Shown: positions 53,875 through 64,000 of the stretch, piece by piece
How the letters are laid out: each line of letters starts with the position of its first letter
How positions within the stretch are numbered: position 1 is the stretch's first letter
Assembly: GCA_023053545.1 (NCBI GenBank)
Contig: JAKZAN010000005.1
Coordinates: 7,254,001 to 7,318,000 of the forward strand
Direction of reading: 5' to 3'
From: Lepidurus packardi
Lineage: Eukaryota; Arthropoda; Branchiopoda; Notostraca; Triopsidae
Length of the DNA stretch: 64,000 bases
Program-made: the position numbers and the translations under genes
Notes under the pieces: model-generated
The model's input: the letters and a program-made list of their open reading frames with translations, nothing else
Told to the model about the DNA's origin: nothing
Databases searched by the model: none

Positions 53875-56800
53875 TCATGCTAAATAGGAATAAGTATCCT
53901 TCTGGCCTTCGGTTCTTTCCAAATACTCCTTTTCGATCAGAATATCAATACATTTCTAGAGAAGAAATGGAAACAAAACAGTTAGTTTCTCTCTTGAATC
54001 TAAAACCTTCAATGGGTTCGTTTCTTTTTTTCTCTACCTTGATGACGTGAACTCGGGGTTTGAATCGCGTAGAAAGCTGGTTGAGAACTTCGGCTAAAAG
54101 CTGCTGGTGTTTGAGGGTTTTCCTCATTTTCATGATGCGCACAATGGCAGCTTGGATTAACAACTTACGGTCTTCTTCCACATGTGCATGGGTCGTTTCA
54201 GTCTCAATGCGAGCTTCCGCTTTCAAAGGAATATTGATATTCACGCGGAGCTTTTTGCTAAAAATAAAAAATGAAAAAATACAATAAAAATTAAACTTCC
54301 CGAGCTGCTCATTCTATATCCAAACGAAACTATTTTACTTTTTGTAACCAAAGAAAAGGGCCAGTTGCGACTGCGCCTGCAGTTCACTCTCGTCATCTTC
54401 CGAGGTCAGCAATTTCGCTTTTAGTAGAATTTGGGCCACTTGGACCAACAAATCCATCTTGATACCCGTGTGGTCAGCTAGCTGCTGCAGCGAGTAGGAA
54501 TCTTCTGTGTTATATTGCAGTAGAACGGCCATTTGTAGAGTCGAGGCTTGCAAAGTGTACCGGTTACGGAAACACGTGGTCACTAATTCGCCTTTGGACA
54601 TGTGATAGAGCCAGTGGAGTTTGCGTCCTGAATGCTGGCCGCTATAAAATGCAGTAAATCGAGAAACACTCCTCTCCAACTGCGAACGAATAATGAGAAT
54701 CCATAAAGATAAAGATCCCCTTTTTGTTTTTAAGGGTCGTTTGTGCTCAAGCTCAACTCGCTCAAACTTGGAGCTATTCCTTTGCTGTACAACTTATATA
54801 CTCTAACTTACTTCCGAGGGAAGTGAAAAAGTGCAGGACTGTTGAAAGGGCCATGAGCCTGAGGAAAGCACTTGAATACTAAAATCGATGTCCAGCGGTT
54901 CGGTGGCTGCTAGATGTTTCCGGAACTGCTCATTCAAATCCTTAGAGACGCCGATATCTTGGAACATCCGCTGCAACTTGGACGTATATTCAAAACCACA
55001 GGCTTGCTTGAGTTTGGAGATCATAGACGCTTCAGCATCATCCGATGCTGACATGTGCTGGACTAATCGCTTCGCCAGCATTTTCGAGTAAAACTTTTGA
55101 AATACGTCTTTGTCTTCCAAGTACTTAAAGACTACCATCTACCGAAAAATCACAAGCAATTTAGGTTTTTTACGACTCTTTCTTTATGCAAACAACAAGC
55201 TTACCACTTGATTTAACGTATCCTCCAACTCGCCTTCCTCCGGATTCTTACTACTCTTCTTAAGCACAAGGTCACAGTACTTGGCCAGGAGTTCAGGCGA
55301 TTTGGACGAGGAATTGGCTGCTTTGGTCACAGCGTTATTGTTTATAAACCGGCCACAAGCTTTATCCAGCGCGGCCACAAAACCCGCATCGTTCCGGAAG
55401 GCGGTGAGGACCAAGGCGTTATATTTACGGTGAACATCCAATATGGTGGACACGTAAAGTTTAGGGTCGGAATGAGCAGCTTCTCCACCTTTATCAATGG
55501 CAGCTAAACCTTGCTGGGCGATATGTGCTTCTAAAAGGGACCGCAGTTCCGTCAATCCCTCCAAAATGCGGGAAACTAAGCCATACATGCGACCTAAATC
55601 TTCTTGCTTGTCGTCACTCAGCAAGTGCTGGAACTCGCCTTGGAATATTTCCAAATGTTTTTCGATAAGGACCTACACAAGAAACGAGAGAAGGGTAAAA
55701 AGACTTGGTTACACACATCCTACAGTTAAGCGCCAATATGCACTGTAACCATATACAAAATTATAGAGAAAGTTACCTTTTCACAAGTTTTATTGAGCCT
55801 TTCCAACGTGGTTTCATGTAGATACATTTGGACCCTTTGCTGCTCTTCCACTAACCGTTGTTCAGCCTGGGAAAAATCAGAAATATGAATCTCGTGTGCG
55901 CCATTAACAGAGAACAGAATTTCCATCAATTAATGGTTTTTACTTTTTTCATGTATTCCGTGACAGGATTGTGACTCAGAAACTCCGTGCTCTCGCGAGT
56001 ATAATACCGTTCGGTATCTTCCAAGAAGGCATTTTCAAAGTATTCCTTATAAACGGACAGGTTTTGACCCTTGGCGCTAGGATCATCCTCGTTCATTCCT
56101 ATTTGTGAGGAAAAAAATAAGTAAATAGTAACTCGAGCATGTGTTAATGGAAGAAAATTGAGTTTTCTTGAATTATTTTTTACCTAATTCTACATAACAA
56201 TTTATGACGCCAGAAATTAGCCGTCTGTTGATTGTCTCGCCGTTTCGTTCCTTTTCAATCAGTTTAAGGATGGCATTCGTGACTTGTTTATGTAAATGCC
56301 GAAAGAGGTTGTCTCGCCACGTGACCAAGGCCAATTGGTATACCTCGTAAATGCCCTTCTGCCCTTCTTCACACTCGCGCTTGACCCAATGGCGGTTCAA
56401 GTAGGAGCATACGCCGTTCAATACTTTCGCACTGAACTGGTAATCTTCCCACTGCTGTCGATAGAACTGTAACAACGCCTCATCCATGTAGTCCACTCCA
56501 TTCTATGGACGCAGAAACATACCACTATTAGACACTGACGGGATACTAAGGTCATATGTATGCGCATTACCTTGTGGAGATTGACAAGATGGGTACACAG
56601 AAAATCCTTTAATCTCTTGTACAATTCGTAACCTACGAACTGAGCTCCACTAGCTCCAGTTCCTTTGCGACCTTTGCCACAAGTCGAGCTTGTTGTGGTG
56701 GAAGCAGTGCCTTTACTCTGTCCTTGTGCTTGATTACCACCATGGTTTACGCTGGTGCAATAATTATACACATGACTGAAATGGAAAGCAAGGGATCAAG

Positions 56801-56985
56801 GTCTTGATACCAATATGAACAAAATAGGGCCAAAAGAAACTTTACGTGTAAAGAGCCATATAACGCTTCTTGGACATGCTGGCTCGACTAAAAACTTGTT
56901 CGATGCCTTCCAACAAATCCCACCAAATTAGGTCCAAATCAACAGGCTTTGGCCCATGAGGGTTCTGTCCTCTTTGCCCTGACAT
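53875..56985 (-). CDS. CUL1: cullin-1, SCF ubiquitin ligase scaffold
   Basis: Ten exons: 56846-56985, 56571-56775, 56184-56502, 55944-56098, 55777-55866, 55205-55672, 54812-55138, 54339-54679, 54038-54257 and 53875-53955, all in phase. The start [18 protein letters not shown] and [15 protein letters not shown] match CUL1. So do [46 protein letters not shown], the SCF-conserved [19 protein letters not shown], and the C-terminus ending DTYSYLA. The neddylation site is present: [17 protein letters not shown], with Lys in the usual place. It holds SKP1-F-box adaptors at its N-terminus and RBX1 at its C-terminus. A Ser/Gly/Thr-rich insert ([17 protein letters not shown]) lies in the N-terminal domain where CUL1 orthologues vary. 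Confidence 0.97.
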
Positions 56986-57647
56986 GGTCAGCCTTCGGCG
57001 GCTAGTAGAACTCCAACACTGGCCCAGAACTAAACTTCTGCAATCTTCATACCAGATGATACACGTGCTTTAACATTAGAAACAAACCGTCTCACATGTA
57101 TGCAATGAGCTGCATCACCATTAAGTGGGTCATGACTGAACTAAATATGCACATTTAAATCGGAAATAAATCGCTTGGAAACAAGCCTTTATGCCATTTA
57201 ATATTTCCTTTCATATTCCGACTTCTTTACTGAACACTAGAGCCAATACATGCACAAAAAAACAAGAAAAAAACAAAAAATCACAACTAAAAAAGGCAAA
57301 AGCATCGTACCTATCAGAAAGCCAACGCAGAGCCAGAGGTGAATGGCAAATTATTATAGCGTTGTAAATTATTACCTTCCCGTAAGTAATCCTAAGGTTT
57401 CTCACAGTCCGTAAATGCTATAAAAGTCGCACAAATATAATAGCGAACTAATTTCACACAAAACAACGCATTACTCTCGCCAAGATAAACAAAAGATTCT
57501 ATGCCGTTCCCACAGCAAGGTTTATACACTTCCGTGTAGAACTTTACGCCATCTCTCAGAAGCAAGTAGTAGCAATCAGCTTCTTTCGTTTTAAATCCCG
57601 GCATCGGCGTTAGATGACGATGACGGCATCAAAACGAACGTTCCATA
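56986..57647. promoter_or_regulatory. divergent intergenic region, CUL1 / PIG-Q
   Basis: The two starts point away from each other across 662 bp, which must hold both promoters. No conserved element was recognised. Confidence 0.4.
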
Positions 57648-59504
57648 ATGAAAGAAAGTACTGAAAATATTACAAATCAAACTTTACTTTCGGTGCATTG
57701 TTATGTCCCAAACAACTTGGTTAATTATAGCACTGGTCTTCTGCAAGCAGAAACATGTCTTATCGAAAGGCAGGGTACCAATGGCAATACACCTTTGCTC
57801 TGTTGCATTGTAATAGGAAATGATACCGAAACACCCTTCAGCGGCAAAAACTACAAATCCCCAATTTCACGTACTACAATCGATAAGTATCCAGTTACTA
57901 AAACAACAGCAATTTTTCACAACCGCGATAGAAGTCAGGAAACAGAGACGAAACTCTCATCGAATGGTAGCAGAGTAGCAGGATTTTATTTGCATCTTAT
58001 TGTGCAAAATAACATGATTGGAATTGACGAAATGCGTTTGGAGAACCAGTTTATTGATCTGGAGCAAGCTATAACTCTAGTCTATGACCAAGACAAAATA
58101 CAAGCCTCGGAACTGTTGTATTCGAACGAAAGTCTTTCGGATGGTACCAATTTTTTATGCCACACATTGCATCAGAATGGGAAGATGTCTTCGCTCGAAA
58201 CTACGCGGTTGCCGCACTTTCCGACGTATCTGAAATCTTGGAGAATAGTTGAATACTCAAATACGAGTAGGCAAATACTGAATAGGATTACCCAAGCATG
58301 GTACATCCTTCTGAATTTGGGGAACTGGAACTTAAAAGTCAGAAACTGTGTCTTCATCATCCTTTGTGATATATTGCTGGGCTACTTCATCTTCCAGCAA
58401 TGCCGGAACATCGGCCATTTTACTCTACTGGATTCGTTCCTGCTCATTTTACAAGTAAAAAATTAACTCCTAAGAGGCCTGTCTTTCACGTTTTATTTTC
58501 TGGAGCTGTAGAAAGTGGTAGACCAATTGCAAGATTTGGTTCAGTGGCTCATGGGCGTTCCAGGAGGCCTGAAATTGAACCAGCCCTTGACTAAAGCACT
58601 CGGAAAGTTCTTCCTCTACCACTTAGAACTATGGCGAACGTATATGAGTATGGTTTATCCGCTTCTCCGTAGAAAACTTACTAAACTTTCCGTTAGATAT
58701 TGTCCACCCGATTATGTCCTTTATAATATCCATGTTCCACTTTCTGGGCTTGTTCGGGATTACTTTCCAAATATCTGTCATCTCGGATCTCATATCCATA
58801 GCCACCTTCCATTGCTATTGCTTCTACGTTTACGCTACGCGGTAAGGCTCAGTTGTTACCTATCGGCGTCACAAAAAACTTGTGTTTTAATTAGGTTATA
58901 TGGCGCACAAGTGGCCGGGTTGCTATCAACCTGGAGGATGTTTAGAGGCAAGAAATTCAACCCTTTTCGAAAACGTGTTGATTCAGGAGAATTCGACACT
59001 GACCAGCTTTTCGTCGGCATGTTACTTTTCGCAGTACTCCTTTTCTTGCTACCCACAACAGCTTTATATTATGCAGTATTCCTCACGGTACATTTGTCTT
59101 ATTATGAGAAAAAAGGAATGAAGTAATTACGGGTGCTTCCGTTGTCTAGCTTCGTCTAACCATCCTTGCCATACAAGGAATCATTACCAAGCTGTGCTGG
59201 GTTCTTAATTCACTCCCAATATACTCCTCGGTCTTATGGCTAATCAGGTCTTCCACGATCTCGGGTAAAGTTCTGCGAACCTACGTCTGTATCGTAAATT
59301 TTAAATCTTGTAAATGTTGTAGGAGATGTACGAATCCAAGTTATGCGTGAAGGAAGCCCATTAACCTTGTCTGTAACCACAATTCCCATTTCCTTTACCA
59401 CTACTTGCAAGCTGACTTATCCAGACTGCATCTTGGAATACGAAACGACGGACTTCCGACGAATTTTTGCGTGCATAAGAAATGGCGAGCTCTTGTATCC
59501 ATAG
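57648..59504 (+). CDS. PIG-Q / Gpi1, GPI-GlcNAc transferase subunit
   Basis: Exons 57648-58454, 58512-58668, 58697-58841, 58895-59087, 59150-59264 and 59323-59504. The divergent N-terminal half ends in hydrophobic segments. The conserved part has QLQDLVQWLMGVPGGLKLN, LGKFFLYHLELWRTYM, LISIATFHCYCFYVYATRLY, WRMFRGKKFNPFRKRVDS, DTDQLFVGMLLFAVLLFLLP with TALYY, and NSLPIYS. The last exon (VRIQVMREGSPL) fits the longer PIG-Q form. It is an ER membrane subunit of the complex that adds GlcNAc to phosphatidylinositol, the first step of GPI-anchor synthesis. One joint is odd: only a 28-nt gap (58669-58696, gtagaa...gttag) restores the frame between exons 2 and 3, too short for a normal intron. Confidence 0.88.
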
Positions 59505-59830
59505 CCAAATAAAGTCAATAGTTACATGGTTTCTTAACGACAGTAATTTTATTTTCATTAAGCTTTCTCTGACACGCAATATGCTTGTCAAGAAACTGCA
59601 ATTTTCTTTAAGATGTCCTTGAACTTTCCCTTGCCCTGTTTGCCAGAAAGTCCAAGCCATTTTTTTCTTTTATAAAAAAAGGAACCAAGTATAATAGGGA
59701 GAACTGATTGCCGCTACTAAAACCGGACAGGATCAAACCGAAAAACTGCTGACCGCGAAATATTTAATTGTACACAAAACTTGACCGATTAAGCGAGAAT
59801 CAGATTTTGGACTCCAGGCCCGGGAGCAGC

Positions 59831-60034
59831 ATGGGACAAGCGTTTGACCCTAGAAAAAGAAAGCCAAGAAAAACAGAATACATTATTTTCACTATTACTT
59901 TCCTTTCAAAATTACTAAGTGCACACCTGTTGGTTTCGTTAGCTGCGTGGCTAGTATTCTCTTTGGAGACGGCGCGGCAAGTAGAAAGCTTCGTCTCCAA
60001 GGCCTATTTAGAGGTGAATAAGCAAAAGTTTTAA
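59831..60034 (+). CDS. possible small single-pass membrane protein
   Basis: A 67-residue intronless frame starting MGQAFDPRKRKPRKTEY: Gly2 and a basic stretch, then a hydrophobic segment (FTITFLSKLLSAHLLVSLAA) and a short polar tail ending TAA. MG at the start could be N-myristoylated. No family is recognised, and an ORF this short may be chance. Confidence 0.35.
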   Translation: MGQAFDPRKRKPRKTEYIIFTITFLSKLLSAHLLVSLAAWLVFSLETARQVESFVSKAYLEVNKQKF

Positions 60035-60549
60035 TTAGGTCCAAAATCGTGACTGAAACGTCAACCGAAAGGGAGTAGTAAAGCAAGAAAACAAGTTAGT
60101 ATCCAGCCCAGCAGTCAGGGAACTCAATTAGCCATTCCGTGGTGAAAAAAACGATTAGCAAGAAAAAAGTAGCGCTACTGGCAGTATTAATCGCCATACG
60201 AAATGAAAAACCTTCTTATCTTCCCCCAGTTTTTCACACACAAACACACCTCTGAACAAACTGGATATATGGATGACTAGTCTCGAAAACGTAGGTCTTT
60301 AAGAACAACGTGGAAACAACTTAAAACTGCTTGGGAAGCCAAGCAGGCCGTGAAAGTCTGCTCGGAGTAGGACTGCTGGGCGTTGGATGGCATATACAGC
60401 GTACGCGACTACAACCACAGCACAAGTAGTGCGATAACTAGAATGCCCATAATAAGTCACACATTATAAAGAACCCAACGTTAAGATTTTTCGACACCAA
60501 GTAACACTCCAAGCGAAAAGCAAGTAAAGGTTAGAGTAAGGTTTCTTAC
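60035..60549. other. spacer at the 3' side of the NDE1-like gene
   Basis: Probably contains the last exon and 3' UTR of the minus-strand NDE1-like gene. A short frame after an AG at about 60508 could end it, but nothing here matches the family C-terminus convincingly. Confidence 0.35.
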
Positions 60550-62300
60550 CCCAACTCTTCTTAATAAATCTCCCACAATGTTCAAAGCTGAGATCCGGGC
60601 AGAAGGAGTCAAAGGAACGGATCCGTTCTCTACCAACGCTAAGGCCAATGAAATAAAATTAAATATTATTTTCTTCTTCACATGGCTACTAATCTTTGGA
60701 GCAGACTTACGTTTATATGGTATCTCTTTGCAGTCTTTATTGGGTGACATTTTATTGGAATCCACCTGCACAGGAGACTTGGATGGATCGGACTTTTCTT
60801 GCAAAGATTTCTCGTTGTCAGGTACGGAAACGGAGTCGTTCATTAACCTATGACGAGCTTGCAATTCTTGGCGAAGTTCTGGATGTAACACGTTATTGAT
60901 TACTAGTTTAAATTTCAAAATAAAGTATCAGGCTTACCTCTGGCTTCGTCCTTTAATCGTTGTACCATGATATTTAACGCTTCTTTGTCATCGAGCTCGG
61001 ATTCGAGAAATGCATTGCGTTCTATGGCTTGGTTGAGTCGGACTTCGAAATCTTCCAGAGAAACAACTGTTGCTCTAAAAAATTCATGATTTAAAGTTTA
61101 ATGAATATTCGACTTATACAAAAAAGTCGTTTACCTCTTGGTTCGCTCCAAATCATCATTAGCTTGTTCCAGTTCCCGTACATATTTAGTTAAGTCGTCT
61201 CGTATCGTCTTTAATGTCGTTAATTCTGTCTGGAGATCAGCGATTTGCTTCAGGTTATTCTGAGAGGAGAGTTCCAACTTTTCCTATGGAACAATAAATC
61301 ATTAAAAAAAAAAGTCTGTTGACATTTCTACGAAAATTTTTAACTTCCCAAAACGGCTCATTTTGTACTAAATGTCATATTTTCGAGTCTAAACGATGAG
61401 TCATACGAGACAGATGGTACCTGGCGGTACGGACATCGCATGGGTATCAATGCAACAAAAAAGCCAAACGAATGTAACGCACAGGTGTGTTCAAGTGGAA
61501 ATACACTTTAAACCTTCTAGTCAATGCCCTCATTGAAAAGGAAGTTAAAGCGAGCTTCAGCTGTGTTAATCCCGTCGTAGTACTAGTAAAATATCTGCTC
61601 ACTTCATCACCGATAGTGAGCAGAAGGCAAAAAAAAAAACGAAAAAAAAACTCGACAAGATACGAACCACTTTCTGCCATCAACTTGATTTCTTCAGCAA
61701 CAACTTTCTCCTTTTAACTACGTTCTTATCATCTGCTCATCTTTTAACACGGTATCTGCACTAAATATAATGGTGCAAACAGCATTTCCTGACGCTCGAG
61801 GTTTGGAATTAACCTACTGACCATGCTGGGTGTGAAGTTCTATTCCAGAATGTGTAGTCTACTTCAGCCGCGTTCAAAGTAAGTTAATTATCCGACCACT
61901 GGTCTACAGAACAGTCTACCAGTAGTAGTAAATGCCGCAAGATACGCACATTTCCGTTCTCATGGAACGAGTTCCAAAAAAAAAAAGGATTCCCACGAAC
62001 GCCTGACTCATCCAGGTGATCCCAATCTGGCATTCCACTCAAAGGACTTCTATGGTATTGACGAACCAAAGGGAACTGAAGACATAATGCTACTACTGCG
62101 TGTTTACGCAATACTCCCTCGGAAACCCGAAAACGCGCCAACTTACTTTCAAAGAAGCGTTTTCGAACTGTAATCGGTTCACGATAGATCGTAATTCCCT
62201 GCCTTGGCTTTCGGATTGCTCCAATTGTGCTTCCAACTCTGCTTCGAGTTCACGCGAGCTTTCCTGAAACTCTTCCAACTCTTGCTTTGTCTCCAAGTTC
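60550..62300 (-). CDS. NDE1/NDEL1 (NudE) family coiled-coil protein, partial model
   Basis: Exons 62147-62300, 61135-61283, 60938-61074, 60711-60878 and 60550-60638 join in phase. Family landmarks: [60 protein letters not shown] followed by [26 protein letters not shown], and [20 protein letters not shown]. NudE proteins bind LIS1 and dynein and act in nuclear movement and mitosis. The first exon (start to the YWK region) was not found upstream of 62300. The last exon, after the phase-0 donor VG|gtaaga, is also uncertain. The intron between the first two modelled exons is about 860 nt, the longest of the gene. Confidence 0.88.
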
Positions 62301-64000
62301 CTACAATGAAAAAATACATGAAATTAAAAAACAAATGAAGTATGCATGCCATTAAAGAACGTGCAATATCCGGGTCTATCCTTACAGTCATACAATAAAC
62401 AAGCCTCTCCCTCGAAAGCGTTTTTACATTCACTGCATATTTTGTTCTCCTACGTCAAACCTTGACCCAACGCTTCTTAAAACATTTATGCATAGAAAAT
62501 GAGCATGACATCATGCAGTTTTTTCGTTCTTCTGGCCCTTAGTAGATAAAATAACGGATAAAACTGTCCCAAGCTTGGACGTAAAATTGCAAAGTGAAAA
62601 GCTAAACCTTTACACGCACGAACAAGTAATAGCAGGTCTGGGACGTAGCGTAACATCTTTTCAAGACGTAGCGTAACATCTTGGCCCCGAAATTTTCGTA
62701 CGCTCTACTTATCAGATTGTTCAACGTACAGCGCTCATCACTTGCACAAGGAGACCAATGTTAGTCAATCTAACGCGACTAGATCTGTAGCGTACTGGCC
62801 CGTAAACAATTTTCAAAAAGAGTACATGAAAACTTTTTTTTTTTATTTTCTTGTACGCCATAATTGCGTGCTATAAGCTAAAGCTGCTCAGCGTTAACAG
62901 CAATTGGCCTGGAATTTAAATGCTCAGCAAATGCTAAGAGGTTCCTGAGCATGACCATGACACCGTCAGGTGCGTAGTGTAGAAGGGTACCATACAACAA
63001 TCAGCACCGCAGGTATACGTATTCACTCGAGGGCTTTTCAAGTTTTCAACATTGTTATCCACAGTCCGGACTGGTTCGGGGTTTTCCAGCAAAGAGAAAA
63101 TCCATTATGAAGGTCCCCTTTCTGCTGGCTTTCTTAATGGATTCCTTCGTTTGCTTCTCATCGCTAAGATGGAAGGAACGTAAAAGCAATGCGAAAAGAA
63201 ACCATTCAAAAAATGCTTCACCATTTCCTGGCCTGGCCCTATGAAAGCTACAATAACACACTACCCTAAGCTTTACCATGCGTACCAGAAATTTCGAGTA
63301 AGCCGGGTTACGCAGTGATGAAATTTAAAACCGTCTTTACCTCCTTACATGGTAGCACGCACAGGAAACTCTTAAAATCCTTGTAGGGTATGCCTTACAA
63401 AGCTCCTAATTCACATTTTTGACTCCAAATAGGCCAGCTGAAACAATGCCGAGGAAATGGCAGCTTTCAATGTGCTTTTAATCGTACATGGTGATGTGCC
63501 AACAATGAATAGCTAAATTCACCATTCAAATGAGCCGTTATCTGAATTCATTGTTTAACTTCAAAGAAAGTCCAAAGACCCCCAGTCGAATGATAACCTC
63601 AGATGTCCTGGAACTACAGTCAATTAGACAATTATAGATCCACTTAATACAATGACAGTTTATATTCTCCCTCTACCCGACTACGTTTATAATCGCTCTT
63701 AAACACACAGAAAACTTTCGCAAAGTATACCCTTTCTATAAAATCACTTGCAATTATTTGCAAATTCTCAATGCAAAGTAAAACGTTCGAAAAGCGAACG
63801 CCCGAAACAAAAAAGGTTGAACAGTGGGAAGAGTGACATGGTCCCATTCCGAAGTTTGAGGGGCCGTTAGTCCAGTCTTATTGTTTTCCTGTTTGAATTC
63901 AAAAGAAAACGTTCGATTCTTGGCAAAGGGCGTGACTAGGTGACGTAACGTAGAATTTACCCGCTCTTTACAACGGTTAGGTTAGGGCCATTGTCCAGTT
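62301..64000. other. region upstream of the NDE1-like exons
   Basis: It should contain the first exon and promoter of the NudE gene, but I could not place either. At 62642-62682 the 18-mer GACGTAGCGTAACATCTT occurs twice, 23 bp apart. No other repeat or RNA gene was recognised. Confidence 0.35.

Overview
This is a nuclear genome window from an invertebrate animal. Genes are split by short GT-AG introns, many of them 45-100 nt. The gene set is animal-like: an MDM2-type RING protein, a selenocysteine thioredoxin-glutathione reductase, NDE1/NDEL1, TEX9 and BTBD9 relatives, and FAS1-domain and acid-lipase secreted proteins. Spacers are AT-rich and DNA transposons (hAT, MULE, pogo/Tigger, MITEs) are frequent. 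I cannot name the species; an early-branching compact genome such as a sponge would fit, but that is inference. Exon boundaries were derived by hand and checked by reading phase and family alignment from memory; no database search was run.

Layout. 1-10 kb: the 3' end of an SLC25A32-like mitochondrial carrier (+), a Rab32/38 GTPase (-), an unrecognised Ser-rich protein with a hydrophobic C-terminus (-), an MDM2-like E3 ligase (+) and a FASTK/RAP mitochondrial RNA protein (-). 10-18 kb: a 3.67-kb hAT element with perfect 8-bp target duplications, a possible small gene, a 424-bp MITE, a U2 snRNA-like fragment and a two-copy tandem repeat. 18-26.5 kb: TGR with an in-frame Sec TGA (-), a 2.34-kb non-autonomous element carrying a 214-bp tandem array, and two tandem NIT2/omega-amidase genes (+). 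26.5-39 kb: an SRPK kinase (-) whose introns hold three mobile elements, with three long upstream ORFs that each end in a phase-2 splice donor matching the first kinase exon. 39-49 kb: a two-FAS1-domain secreted protein (+), BTBD9 (-), and a small unrecognised gene (+) whose intron carries a 4.1-kb MULE with roughly 600-bp inverted repeats. 49-64 kb: an acid lipase (+), TEX9-like (+), cullin-1 (-), PIG-Q (+) and an NDE1/NDEL1-like coiled-coil protein (-).

Most host genes are single-copy housekeeping genes with no pathway in common: ubiquitin ligases (MDM2, CUL1, BTBD9), thiol redox (TGR), GPI anchors (PIG-Q), RNA and splicing (SRPK, FASTK), trafficking and cytoskeleton (Rab32, NDE1). The items most worth a second look are the possible cluster of alternative first exons of SRPK, two of which encode membrane segments; the MULE gene built from repeated small exons; and the 214-bp tandem array inside a TIR element.
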